Source: an uncultured Cytophagales bacterium
GTDB taxonomy: Bacteria > Bacteroidota > Bacteroidia > Cytophagales > UBA9547
Direction of reading: 5' to 3'
Assembly (NCBI GenBank): GCA_945957555.1
Contig: CAMFLX010000002.1
Location: 1 to 64,000 of the forward strand
Length of the DNA: 64,000 nucleotides
Every line of letters starts with the position of its first letter. The first letter of the stretch is position 1. The notes under the pieces are model-generated. The model had not been told where the DNA came from, ran no database searches, and was given only the letters and a program-made list of their open reading frames with translations. Shown here in pieces: positions 50,701 through 59,684 of the stretch. The position numbers and the translations under genes are program-made.

Positions 50701-51934
50701 TGTTCCAAGAGGTTCCGTTATAAAACAGCTCTCCATTATCTTGTGTGCCTATGTACACAGAATCTCTAGACAAAGGCGATTGCCCCGCATGGTAGCACTC
50801 TGTAACTGAAAGTCCTTGACATTTTGTAACCCAGCTTCCTCCTTGGTTTTTACTGAGCCATAGGCCACCATCATTAGCATTGAAAAGTTTGGAATTATTA
50901 TATGGAGATACTTCGATTTGGTGCATATCGGTATGGATACCTTCCCACCAACCATAGTTATTGGTCCAAGTAAGACCACCATCCGTTGACTTCCATACAA
51001 TGTGCCCCGCTATATACAGAGTATTAGCATTTAATGGATCTACACAAATATCATAGTTATAGTTTTCTTGTCCTCCACCGCTTCCATCACGCTCATAAGA
51101 ATTATAGTTAATGGCGTTGGCAGCTTTGACGACCGTAAAACTCTGGCCACTATTCGTTGATTTTAAAATTGGTGTCCTATAGCTCGCAATACCTACATAG
51201 GTAAGAAATACCAAGTTACTATCAGCCTTGGTCACCCCTATACGGCCTCCGTTGTTGAAACCATTCACATCGCCTGGCAGCGTGAGAGTAGTCCAAGTCT
51301 CGCCCATATCTATAGATTTCCAAAAACCAGTTTTAGTGGTTGCATAAATTGTATTGGTTGGTGACTTCTGTTTGAAAATCATATCGGTAAACTCGCCACC
51401 CACTTTCTTAACCACCCAAGTTGCTCCAGCATCGGTACTTTTCCAAATACCAGAGTTGGTTGCTGCGATAAGGTTATTGTGATTACGTGGATCCATAAGG
51501 ATCTCTACCACCAATCTAAAACCCATACCGTTTGCTGACATGTTCCATGTTTTACCTCCATCCACACTCTTCCATACCCCGTAGCCTGGCGAATAATAGT
51601 TGGGATCTCCCGTACCTAAATATAAAATTTGATCATTTGTATAATCGATACACACAGAAGCACAGGAGGTAATAGGAAGATTATCAGTCCCCGTTTTAAC
51701 CCAGGTATTACCAGTATCGCTACTAAGCCACAATCCACCAGTAGCAGCTGTAGTATACATTTTAGAAGCATTGCTAGGGTGAAACTTGAATTGGGTGAGT
51801 CGCCCCATCCCATTAATTTGACCGCTTAGATTAGTAGGGAATGCAATAGGCCCAGTAGGCGTCCAGTTTTCCAAGCTTTGAGCACATAGCATCGTAGCCC
51901 AGACATTCAGTATTGTCAGTAATATTCTTTTCAT
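47774..51934 (-). CDS. Secreted BNR/VPS10-type beta-propeller + PA14 + Ig-like repeats + T9SS type A sorting domain
   Basis: 1386 aa; 'WKSTDGGLTWTN' BNR repeats; PA14 'VPTDGIYTFYTASDDGSVLYIG'; three 94-aa Ig-like repeats; C-term 'LMVYPNPATQVLNVKFES...GEYVLTIYKDNGTMTTKVVVNK'. Confidence 0.94.
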   Translation of the reverse strand: MKRILLTILNVWATMLCAQSLENWTPTGPIAFPTNLSGQINGMGRLTQFKFHPSNASKMYTTAATGGLWLSSDTGNTWVKTGTDNLPITSCASVCIDYTNDQILYLGTGDPNYYSPGYGVWKSVDGGKTWNMSANGMGFRLVVEILMDPRNHNNLIAATNSGIWKSTDAGATWVVKKVGGEFTDMIFKQKSPTNTIYATTKTGFWKSIDMGETWTTLTLPGDVNGFNNGGRIGVTKADSNLVFLTYVGIASYRTPILKSTNSGQSFTVVKAANAINYNSYERDGSGGGQENYNYDICVDPLNANTLYIAGHIVWKSTDGGLTWTNNYGWWEGIHTDMHQIEVSPYNNSKLFNANDGGLWLSKNQGGSWVTKCQGLSVTECYHAGQSPLSRDSVYIGTQDNGELFYNGTSWNTNRGGDWGSRIVVDYSSAGTAYYLEDHTSDYSLNGTRRAFNNGGEWINFPFEAGDDVSMIFSSTQSNLAFISKADVYITNNLLSSPPTWTKITNLAVGIKAIAISPTDNNVLYVITNDNRMFRSDNALAATPTFTTITLPSTATTGNKASITVLKSNTNIVYITCDAKVFRSANKGGTWTDVTYGLLPVNLLKIHSDDFKTDESVYIGSAMGVYYKNSSMTSWLNYSKGLPSIANISDFMIYNKVAARSALRVSYYGRGVWESPLYNATPVQVNITSPASVSYLLEGNVTFTCTATTSSGSINKVEYYSGNTLIGTVTSSPWSFTWANVTSGIYTITAKAYTTTSLTGVSPALEKLTILKLRDPDNPTNTSNGLNYKYYEGSFSSVAALDEVSPVSTGTGTNFSLTPRVVDDNFGFAFNGYIQVPTDGIYTFYTASDDGSVLYIGTTPVVGNDGFHGSTEKSGVIGLKAGKHAIKVAYFEGGGDNTLDVYYSGPSITKQLVPNSILFIGNQPPTVSITAPANNTGYPAPASITINASAADADGTISKVDFYNGTTLLGTDNTSPYSYTWTSVAAGSYSLTAKATDNLSAITTSSVVNVTVTSGNQFPTVSITAPANNATFTAPASINITATAADADGTVSKVDFYNGSTLLGTDNASPYSYAWTSVAAGTYSLTAKATDNANAVTTSSVVTVVVNSSNQAPSVSITAPANNATYTAPASVTITATAADADGSISKVDFYNGTTLLGTDNTSPYSYAWTSVAAGTYSLTAKATDNLNAVTTSSVISITVTPVSTADIIGPDCGSNNTSLACELNATKQVNATSYNWWYTGSGTLTAGAQPYKTTLVTGTSFSAGQLCVGVNYSGSPYYQQYCKSITVCSGSKTASSLPEIESGAKLMVYPNPATQVLNVKFESQEEGTIRTTLTDASSRLLIEKEGVVVIGQNTFDLNLNAVKNGEYVLTIYKDNGTMTTKVVVNK
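48329..49174 (-). repeat. Three tandem 282-bp (94 aa) Ig-like repeats
   Basis: Exact 282-bp spacing of the repeat-start codon (49174, 48892, 48610); e.g. 'SITAPANN....PASI.I.A.AADADG..SKVDFYNG.TLLGTDN.SPYSY.WTSVAAG.YSLTAKATDN'. Confidence 0.95.
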
Positions 51935-51946
51935 AAATATATATTT

Positions 51947-52444
51947 TTAGAATTGATTTTGTTCTTTTTGCTTTTTCCACAACTCCAGACGCTCCTCTGG
52001 AGTCAATATTCGACCGTTAGGCTGTACAAATGGTGCATTGACCTGCATCCAGTTCAAAAATCTTTTGTGAGCAAATGAATATTTTTCGGCAAGCTCTTCT
52101 TCCTTAATTTGTTTAGCTTTAAAAATCTTCTCTAGCAAAGTGGGCTCCTCTTTAAGTTTTATCTCACGAGACTCCTCCTCTTCAGTAGGTTTTTTGCGGC
52201 CCCTCCAAAACTCATTATAAGCTTTTAGGGCTTCATGATAGTTTGTTGTAGAATCGTCCATCATACCGACCCATACAGCTTCAGAATGATACCTAGCCAT
52301 TTTGGCCTTCTCCTCCTTTACAGAATCCTTTTGAATTCTGAGTGCGTCTTTTTTCTTGTCTTGGGCTTCAGCGGGAACTGCCAAGTACATTACCATGGCT
52401 AACGAAATGCTCCACCTCGTTGCCTTATTCAGTCTAGTTACCAT
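51947..52444 (-). CDS. Hypothetical exported charged protein, probably co-transcribed with 47774..51934
   Basis: Signal-like N-term MVTRLNKATRWSISLAMVMYLAVPAEAQ; Lys/Glu-rich; 12-bp gap to the downstream gene. Confidence 0.65.
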   Translation of the reverse strand: MVTRLNKATRWSISLAMVMYLAVPAEAQDKKKDALRIQKDSVKEEKAKMARYHSEAVWVGMMDDSTTNYHEALKAYNEFWRGRKKPTEEEESREIKLKEEPTLLEKIFKAKQIKEEELAEKYSFAHKRFLNWMQVNAPFVQPNGRILTPEERLELWKKQKEQNQF

Positions 52445-52884
52445 AAATATAATAAAAATTGAAAAACTTATCCCAGTCACTCCTTAACTGTAAAACGTAT
52501 CAGATATATTTATATATATGTATAAAGTATTAATTATTTACAATTAAAACACATAATAATATCTGCGAAAGATGACATGCCTCTAGGCTAATTTACATAT
52601 CAATAGCAAATATAATGCTTTAATCAATACAAAATACAGTTTGATGTTTAAACAAGTAATTAATATTACAATTAGAGATCAAAATATTAGAAAAGCAAAC
52701 CCCTAAATATAGTATGTAATTTTTGTGTTAATAAATTGTTAATATAAATAAACATATCAAAAATATAATTATTTATATATAAAATAGACTCACATATCTC
52801 ACATCATAAATGTTCTAACCAAAAGCAACAAAACTGTAGAGATTATGGTTATTGATATAGGTATAAAACACAAAAACAATAGTT

Positions 52885-53349
52885 ATGAAAAAGTTAATTT
52901 TAGTAATCGCTACAGTTTTAAGTTTGAGCCTTTGGGCTGGCGATGAGATTTCAGAAGCAAATGTGCCAGAACTCATCTTTAAGAAGTTTTACAAACAATA
53001 CCCTGCAGTAAATACTGTAAGATGGGAAAAGATAGAAAAGTCCTATGAGGTGTCATTTGTAGAAAACGGCAAGTCTTTTGCCATCAGCTATGACACTAAC
53101 GGTATCGTTAAACGGCAAGATTGTGAAATGGACGCAAATGAGTTACCTACTATCTATTTTCAAAAAATCAAAGAGCTATATGCCAATGATTTCAGAATCG
53201 TAAAAGTTTTCCTTAAAGGGTATAGCTCTAAAAATCCAACCTATCTGGTAACGATTCAGCATGGGTCCATTAACTATAGGTTTACGTTTGAATACGTGAA
53301 TACAAACGGACAAAGCATGTATATACAAAGAGTGGAAGAAGTAGACTAG
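52885..53349 (+). CDS. PepSY-like periplasmic protein, paralogue of 46119..46574
   Basis: 'NVPELIFKKFYKQYPAVNTVRWEKIEKSYEVSFVENGKSFAISYDTNG' same layout. Confidence 0.75.
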   Translation: MKKLILVIATVLSLSLWAGDEISEANVPELIFKKFYKQYPAVNTVRWEKIEKSYEVSFVENGKSFAISYDTNGIVKRQDCEMDANELPTIYFQKIKELYANDFRIVKVFLKGYSSKNPTYLVTIQHGSINYRFTFEYVNTNGQSMYIQRVEEVD

Positions 53350-54101
53350 TTTAGGTGCTCTATGACATTCGTTATTATCGCTAAACAGTAGTGTCTAGAC
53401 ACTGAATTAATGTATTGGTGGAAATCAATGTGAGCATCATCATTAGCAGTATCGGAGATGCTTCTCACGACTACATATTTAATATTGTATTCGTAACAAA
53501 CCTGCCCAACGGCCCCACCCTCCATTTCCACACATAATACCGAGGGCAAATCTTGTCTGATTTTGTCAAGTTGTAGCTGACTACCTATAAACTGGTCTCC
53601 ACAACATAGTAGACCGCTGTATACACGAGCATCCAAAAGACCGAATTTATCAATATCCGTCTGGGTTATTCTTCCCAAAAATTGGTTTTGAATAAGATGG
53701 TTACATGCATGTAGAGCATACTTTACCAATTCTGGATCGCATTTGAAAAAACCTTCGTCCAACAACGGAGCCTCAAACTGTTTAAATAAAGGTCTCGCAT
53801 CCAAATCGTGCTGTACACACTCGGTAGCTACTACGATATCACCAATATGCAATCTAGGATCTATTGCTCCTGCCACACCAGTAACGATCAGGTGACTAAT
53901 GTGGAATTTCTCGATCATGACCGCCGCAGTAACTGCAGAAGCCACCTTGCCTATTCTCGAAAGTGCTGCAATGCAATCCCTTCCTGCTATTTTGCCTTTA
54001 TAAAAATCTCTTTTGCCTGAATGAACGATTTGTATATCCGTCATTGCATGTAAAATAAGGTCTATTTCCTCCGGCATGGGTGCTAAAATACCAATCAACA
54101 T
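53346..54101 (-). CDS. mtnN: 5'-methylthioadenosine/S-adenosylhomocysteine nucleosidase
   Basis: 'IGILAPMPEEIDLIL', 'VTGVAGAIDPRLHIGDIVVATECVQHDLDARP', 'CVEMEGGAVGQVCYEY', 'VVRSISDTAN'. Confidence 0.93.
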   Translation of the reverse strand: MLIGILAPMPEEIDLILHAMTDIQIVHSGKRDFYKGKIAGRDCIAALSRIGKVASAVTAAVMIEKFHISHLIVTGVAGAIDPRLHIGDIVVATECVQHDLDARPLFKQFEAPLLDEGFFKCDPELVKYALHACNHLIQNQFLGRITQTDIDKFGLLDARVYSGLLCCGDQFIGSQLQLDKIRQDLPSVLCVEMEGGAVGQVCYEYNIKYVVVRSISDTANDDAHIDFHQYINSVSRHYCLAIITNVIEHLN

Positions 54102-54181
54102 GTCTTTTCCTAAATTAATTTATTATCTTGCTTTCAGCTTTTGTACATTTAAATAATAGAATTTATTTCAAAATACGGCCC

Positions 54182-54712
54182 ATGAGCATAGAATCGAGCA
54201 TCAAAAATACAATAAGAGACGTTAAGGACTATCCGAAACCTGGAATTATTTTCAAAGATCTCACTCCTATACTCAAAGATCCTCAGCTATGTAAAAACAT
54301 ACTTGGGGAATTTGTAGACCACATCAAACCTTTTCATCCCGACGCTTTATGTTGCCTAGACGCCCGTGGCTTTTGGTTCGGACTAAGTATATCCATGGAG
54401 CTGGGCATTCCCATGATTCCCATAAGGAAAAAAGGCAAACTCCCCTTTGACACCATCTCTCAAAAATACGAACTTGAATACGGAACCGCAGAAATAGAGG
54501 TGCATACAGATGGTTTTGAAAAAGGCATGAAGGTGCTCATTCATGACGACCTTTTGGCCACAGGTGGTACTGCCTCTGCTGCTGCCGATCTTGTCAAAAA
54601 AAGTGGCGCAGAAGTCGTCGGCTTTGCGTTTATGGTAGAGCTCTGTTTCTTGATGGGCGCGGAGCGTATCAAACACCACTCCGAAAGAGTAATGAGTCTC
54701 TGCAGATATTAA
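54182..54712 (+). CDS. apt: Adenine phosphoribosyltransferase
   Basis: 'SSIKNTIRDVKDYPKPGIIFKDLTPILKDP', 'VLIHDDLLATGGTASAAADLV' PRPP motif. Confidence 0.95.
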   Translation: MSIESSIKNTIRDVKDYPKPGIIFKDLTPILKDPQLCKNILGEFVDHIKPFHPDALCCLDARGFWFGLSISMELGIPMIPIRKKGKLPFDTISQKYELEYGTAEIEVHTDGFEKGMKVLIHDDLLATGGTASAAADLVKKSGAEVVGFAFMVELCFLMGAERIKHHSERVMSLCRY

Positions 54713-54733
54713 TTTAATTTTCTAAAGCCCCAT

Positions 54734-54741
54734 TATATTTG
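54734..54741 (+). promoter_or_regulatory. -7 box TATATTTG, 5 nt upstream of the ATG at 54747
   Basis: TAnnTTTG consensus; implies a near-leaderless mRNA if used. Confidence 0.4.
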
Positions 54742-54746
54742 CATAA

Positions 54747-56282
54747 ATGACATCTAAGATTTCGTCTATTTCCAAAAGCGCCCCATTATACTGGTGGTGT
54801 ATAGCTAGTATTATAATTGTTTTCTTATTATACCTACAATATGGCTATCAAATTGGTATAGAAGATGGTCCCGAGTTTCTAACATTCTCCAAAATCGCAC
54901 AAAACCCATCACTCTATAAAAACGACCTCTTTATGCAGTCTATGCTAGATATGGGTTGGAACGAACGTACACTTTTTGGACATTTCTTTGCGCTGTTCCC
55001 TAACCTTGAGTGGGCAGGCTGGATCGCCCATTTTCTACTCACTACTATGATGGTGATAGGCGTACAAGTCTGTGCCTACAAACTGCTTCAAAACTTCTTG
55101 TGGTCCACAATGGCTACCGCCCTAAGCCTTCTCATAGTGAATAATCTTGAAATAGGAGGCAATATGCTATATTTCAATGACATACAAGGAGAAAGCTTTG
55201 CCAACACCATCGGTATATGGGTCTTCGCGGCTTGGCTATACAATAAAAAACCATTAGGTATCATACTTTTAATCATCGCTACATGGTTTCATCCACTTAT
55301 TGGCTTTCAACTATTTCTAATTTTCAGCGGATCTTACATATTGTTTTCCTTGTATCAAAAAAAGTTCGAGAACCTTAAAGCAATGCTGTTAGCGACTTTA
55401 GCCTACTTGACTTTCGCCGGTTGGCTCATTGTCTATATATTCATAGGTCATAAATCTGGACAAGAAATGGCCAGTACAGAAGAATTCATGGAGCTCTCTT
55501 ATAAATTTTCGCTCATGTGTCACTTCACGCCACATGTATTCTCAAGAAAAGGCTACATATTCCTTAGTATGTGTTTGATAGCAGGCATCTATTACTTTAA
55601 TAAAAAGAACAAAGAAGTGCTAGCGCTATTAATCGTTTTACTCATAGGTTATATTATCTATACCATTGGCTATTATGCTAATAGCTACCTCATTACCAGT
55701 ACTTGGTGGTTCCGTACCAATATGTGGACAAAATTTATCGGCACACTAGCTTTATGCGCCTTGATACAAGAATGTAGCAAGGGTTTGTCCCAACAAATCA
55801 TACCTTTCGTCATATTCACCATATCTATAATAATGAGTTTTCTGTTTATTTCACAAACTAAGTATCTTTTCCCTTGGAATGATCTTCGCAAACAGAGTGA
55901 CGAAATAGATCTTTCTATAGCAGCTAAAGGACTTACGAAACAAGATGCCGTATTCATACAGCCCTTCTTTTTCACCGCACTTAAATATTTCGGAGAAAGG
56001 GCCTCCTATGTAGAATACCACAGGATCGTAAGATCTAGGGCGACTATAAAAATATGGTATGCACGATTAGGCGAACTTTACCAACTTGACAAAAGCATAA
56101 ATGTAGCACGTAATCCAGATTTGTTTGAGACTATGGATAAAAACTACGCTGGCCTCAACACTGTTGCACTTGAACAACTCAAACAAAAAGGGGTACAATA
56201 CATGATTACCTTCAGCTACTGCAACTATCCTCAGTACAAGACTATCTATCAAAACAAAAGCTACAAATTGCTCAAACTCTAA
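54747..56282 (+). CDS. Polytopic membrane protein of unknown function
   Basis: 511 aa with many predicted TM segments; N-terminal 'YGYQIGIEDGPEFLTFSKIAQNPSLYKNDLF'; glycosyltransferase-like layout but no assigned family. Confidence 0.7.
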   Translation: MTSKISSISKSAPLYWWCIASIIIVFLLYLQYGYQIGIEDGPEFLTFSKIAQNPSLYKNDLFMQSMLDMGWNERTLFGHFFALFPNLEWAGWIAHFLLTTMMVIGVQVCAYKLLQNFLWSTMATALSLLIVNNLEIGGNMLYFNDIQGESFANTIGIWVFAAWLYNKKPLGIILLIIATWFHPLIGFQLFLIFSGSYILFSLYQKKFENLKAMLLATLAYLTFAGWLIVYIFIGHKSGQEMASTEEFMELSYKFSLMCHFTPHVFSRKGYIFLSMCLIAGIYYFNKKNKEVLALLIVLLIGYIIYTIGYYANSYLITSTWWFRTNMWTKFIGTLALCALIQECSKGLSQQIIPFVIFTISIIMSFLFISQTKYLFPWNDLRKQSDEIDLSIAAKGLTKQDAVFIQPFFFTALKYFGERASYVEYHRIVRSRATIKIWYARLGELYQLDKSINVARNPDLFETMDKNYAGLNTVALEQLKQKGVQYMITFSYCNYPQYKTIYQNKSYKLLKL

Positions 56283-56397
56283 AAACTTTCACATTTAATT
56301 GAATTATTTCAACCCAATATTCGGTTAAGTGTTTACCGTTTAAAGACTTTATACATTTTTAAAAAACTCATTCATTTAACATAAATTGCTTTTTCAT

Positions 56398-57414
56398 ATG
56401 AAATACAAACTATTAGGCCCTTCAGGATTAAAAGTATCAGAACTCTGCCTTGGTACGATGGGCTTTGGTACCGAATGGAATTGGGGAGTAGACCAAACAG
56501 CAAGCTTCAAGATCTTGGACACCTTTGCCAACGCAGGCGGTAACTTCCTCGATACCGCCAACCGATACACAGAGGGCAGCAGCGAGAGGATCATTGGCGA
56601 GTACATCAAAAACAATAGAGACCACTTTGTATTAGCCACCAAATACAGTTTACATGACAACCTCACCAACCTAAATGCCTCCGGTAATAATCGCAAAAAC
56701 CTATTTAGGAGCGTGAACGAGAGTTTAAAAAGACTCCAAACAGACTATATAGATGTGCTATATCTTCATATCTGGGATTTCCTTACCCCTATAGACGAGG
56801 TTATGCGTGGCTTTCAGGACCTAGTGTCACAAGGCAAGGTAAATTATGTAGCCATTAGCGATACACCTGCATGGATCATCTCTTCTGCACAAACTATGGC
56901 GCAATGCTTAGGTTGGAACAAGCTCGTAGCCTTACAAGTAGAATACAGTCTTATACAAAGAACACCGGAGAGAGAACTTATACCTATGGCACAGCACTAT
57001 GGCATGAGTGTAACGCCTTGGGCGCCTTTGGCAGGTGGCGCACTCACTGGAAAATATTTAAAAGGCGATAAGGGACGTATTCCAGAACAAAGCAAAAGAC
57101 TTAACGAAAGAAGTGTTGGTATTACTAAAGTAGTAATGGATGTAGCACAAGAACTTGGCGTAGAGCCGTCTCAAGTAGCTCTTAAATGGACCATGCAAAA
57201 ACCTTTCACCTCTATCCCAATAGTCGGAGCGACCAAAGTAAGCCAATTGGAAGAAAACTTAAAAGCAATCACGCTACAACTAAGTCCGGAACATATAGCC
57301 AAACTCAATGAGGCGAGCAAGATCGAAATGGGCTTCCCTCATGAGTTTTTTGAAGAAGCTGGAGTGAGACAGGTCACCTACGGTGGATTTTACGACAAAA
57401 TAGAAAAAAGATAA
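56398..57414 (+). CDS. Aldo/keto reductase
   Basis: 'MKYKLLGPSGLKVSELCLGTMGFG', 'FLDTANRYTEGSSERIIGEY', 'DVLYLHIWD'. Confidence 0.95.
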   Translation: MKYKLLGPSGLKVSELCLGTMGFGTEWNWGVDQTASFKILDTFANAGGNFLDTANRYTEGSSERIIGEYIKNNRDHFVLATKYSLHDNLTNLNASGNNRKNLFRSVNESLKRLQTDYIDVLYLHIWDFLTPIDEVMRGFQDLVSQGKVNYVAISDTPAWIISSAQTMAQCLGWNKLVALQVEYSLIQRTPERELIPMAQHYGMSVTPWAPLAGGALTGKYLKGDKGRIPEQSKRLNERSVGITKVVMDVAQELGVEPSQVALKWTMQKPFTSIPIVGATKVSQLEENLKAITLQLSPEHIAKLNEASKIEMGFPHEFFEEAGVRQVTYGGFYDKIEKR

Positions 57415-57473
57415 TTTCAGATTGAATCGGGAGCTTTGGGATAGCTCCCGAATTTTTCATAAATTCACTCCTT

Positions 57474-58160
57474 ATGTTAAAATACCTTTTTAAAACATTA
57501 AAATATCTTTTTAGAGCCATTATTGGCTTGGTGGCACTTCTTTGTATATATACCTTAGCTGTCTTTTTATGCCTCTGGTTTCCTACAAACAAAGACTTTG
57601 AAAAAACACCAAATCGCGACATACCGATTTATATCGTAAGCAACGGCGTGCACACAGATTTGCTATTGCCCCTAGATATGAGCCAAAAAACAGATCAACT
57701 TATTGTTGAAAATCAAAACCATGGATCCTTACCAGCTTACATTGCTTATGGTTGGGGCGATAAAGGTTTCTACTTAGAAACACCTACCTGGGCCGATTTA
57801 AAGTTTTCAACTGCATTCAAAGCCGTTACTGGGCTCTCTAGTGCCGCCATGCACATCACTCTCTATAAACATGCACCTCAACTTGACGAATCTACGTTTA
57901 AAATCCTCGTCAATACTGAACAATTGGCAAAACTTAGGGCTTATGCAGGCAAAGACTTTATTTATCAAAACAATAAACTAGTCTATATCAATTGTTGCTG
58001 GTATCACAACGACCATAGCGATGCCTTCTATGACTCTAAGGGAAGTTACAGCCTTTTTAAGACCTGTAATGTGTGGACCAATGCCGCACTCAAAGATGCG
58101 GGTATCAAAACTGCTGCTTGGGCACCCTTTAGCGATTGTGTAACTTATCATTTGAAGTAA
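57474..58160 (+). CDS. TIGR02117/DUF2459 family protein
   Basis: 'IYIVSNGVHTDLLLPLD', 'AYGWGDKGFYLETPTWADLK', 'YSLFKTCNVWTNAALKDAGIKTAAWAPF'. Confidence 0.88.
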   Translation: MLKYLFKTLKYLFRAIIGLVALLCIYTLAVFLCLWFPTNKDFEKTPNRDIPIYIVSNGVHTDLLLPLDMSQKTDQLIVENQNHGSLPAYIAYGWGDKGFYLETPTWADLKFSTAFKAVTGLSSAAMHITLYKHAPQLDESTFKILVNTEQLAKLRAYAGKDFIYQNNKLVYINCCWYHNDHSDAFYDSKGSYSLFKTCNVWTNAALKDAGIKTAAWAPFSDCVTYHLK

Positions 58161-58221
58161 GGCTCCTAATTTTTATTTCTGGTATCAATTTTGTTAATTG
58201 CTAAGAATAAAAATACTCAAT

Positions 58222-58623
58222 ATGAAAAAAATCACATTTCTCTTAGCATCGTTTGGATTTTTACTCTTTTCTAACGCACAAGATTCAACTCAGTCAGCAA
58301 AAAGAGCAGTGGACAAAACGGCTCCCGTTCTTAAAAAAGTAGAAAAACCCGCTACTCATCCAGATAATATTCAGGTGTTTTTCAAGAAAAAGTTTGTATA
58401 CCCACCAAGAACCAACTATACAGGAAACGTAGTAGTAACTTATATCGTTGAGTTTGATGGCACTTTATCAGACATAAAAGTAATCACTCCATGCCCAGAC
58501 AAGATCAAAGAAGAGGTGGTAAGAGTATTTACAAAAAGCAGTGGTGCCTGGACACCTGCTCAACATGAAGGCGAAATGGTGCGCCAACAAGTATCTACCC
58601 AAGTTAAAATTGTTACTCCGTAA
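58222..58623 (+). CDS. TonB C-terminal-like exported protein
   Basis: Signal peptide; 'YPPRTNYTGNVVVTYIVEFDGTLSDIKVITPCPDKIKEEVVRVFTKSSGAWTPAQHEGEMVRQQVSTQVKI'. Confidence 0.82.
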   Translation: MKKITFLLASFGFLLFSNAQDSTQSAKRAVDKTAPVLKKVEKPATHPDNIQVFFKKKFVYPPRTNYTGNVVVTYIVEFDGTLSDIKVITPCPDKIKEEVVRVFTKSSGAWTPAQHEGEMVRQQVSTQVKIVTP

Positions 58624-58645
58624 GTGATTTATAATATACAGGACA

Positions 58646-58686
58646 AAAAATGGGGGCTTCGGTTTTTAATCGAAGCCCCCATTTTT
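58646..58686. terminator. Strong bidirectional terminator
   Basis: aaaaatgggggcttcg-gtttttaat-cgaagcccccattttt, perfect 16-bp stem between convergent genes. Confidence 0.95.
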
Positions 58687-58721
58687 ATATTCAGTTATCT
58701 AGTTTATGACAAAGAATCATT

Positions 58722-59555
58722 TTAATTATAAAGCTCTTTCTCTCGTTTCTTCTCCACCGAGGCCGAAATGAATATACTCAGTTCATATAAGAAAACCATA
58801 GGCATACCCACAATAGATAAGTTGAACAAATCTGAAGTAGGTGTGATGATAGCTGCTGCTACAGTAATAAGTACGTAGGCATGCCTCCTGTACGATTTCA
58901 TAAATGAAGGTGTAAGAAGCCCCAGTTTCGAAAGTAAAAAAACAGCCACTGGCAACTGAAAAGCTATTCCACAAGCCAACACCATAGTGAGTAGTAAACT
59001 TACATACGTATTTACTGTCGGCATTTGAGCCGTTTGATTACTGGTCTTAAAAGTAGCCAAAAAAGTAAGGGAAGAAGGTGACAAAATGAAATAACCAAAG
59101 GCAGTACCTATAAAAAACAACAAACTTATGTAGAATACAATCCCGGAAATCTTCTTTGTCTCCTTCTCATAGAGTCCTGGTTTGATAAAACTCCAGAGTT
59201 CCCAAATGACGTAGGGAAATGCGAGGCAAATTCCAAAAGTTATCGAAAAAGTCATGGCCAAATTAAACTCACCAGCAAAATCCGTAATTACAAAATTGAT
59301 TTTTGGGGGCAACACACACATACCATCCACGCCCAACTTGTGTGCGAGTGCGCAAATTGCCTTATAAGTGATAAAATCTGGTTGTACCGGGCTAAAAACA
59401 ATAAGGTCGAATAACTCTGTCCTAAACACAAAACCAATAATCGTGAAAACCACTACAGCTATAAAAGACCTTATGAGATGCTTTCTTAGAGAATCTACGT
59501 GATCCAAGAAAGTCATATTCTCAATATTTTGTGGACCATTGGACGAAAAAAGCAT
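58722..59555 (-). CDS. tatC: Sec-independent translocase TatC
   Basis: 'MTFLDHVDSLRKHLIRSFIAVVVF', 'FSITFGICLAFPYVIWELWSFIKPGLYEKETK'. Confidence 0.96.
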   Translation of the reverse strand: MLFSSNGPQNIENMTFLDHVDSLRKHLIRSFIAVVVFTIIGFVFRTELFDLIVFSPVQPDFITYKAICALAHKLGVDGMCVLPPKINFVITDFAGEFNLAMTFSITFGICLAFPYVIWELWSFIKPGLYEKETKKISGIVFYISLLFFIGTAFGYFILSPSSLTFLATFKTSNQTAQMPTVNTYVSLLLTMVLACGIAFQLPVAVFLLSKLGLLTPSFMKSYRRHAYVLITVAAAIITPTSDLFNLSIVGMPMVFLYELSIFISASVEKKREKELYN

Positions 59556-59625
59556 ACTTACAAACTTTAGGCTACAAAAATAGTGATATTATTCAATTAA
59601 AAAATATACGTGGAAATTGACCACA

Positions 59626-59665
59626 AAAAAGCCTCTTCCATACACATGCATGGGAGAGGCTTTTT
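59626..59665. terminator. Terminator downstream of 59685..62300
   Basis: aaaaagcctcttccat/atgggagaggcttttt, 16-bp stem with one mismatch. Confidence 0.8.
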
Positions 59666-59684
59666 AAGATATAAATAAGAATAC

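Noticed and set aside
52481-52884. Very AT-rich intergenic region as a replication-origin-like or regulatory element
   Set aside because: Only low-complexity AT content in a divergent promoter region; no DnaA-box-like repeats recognised.
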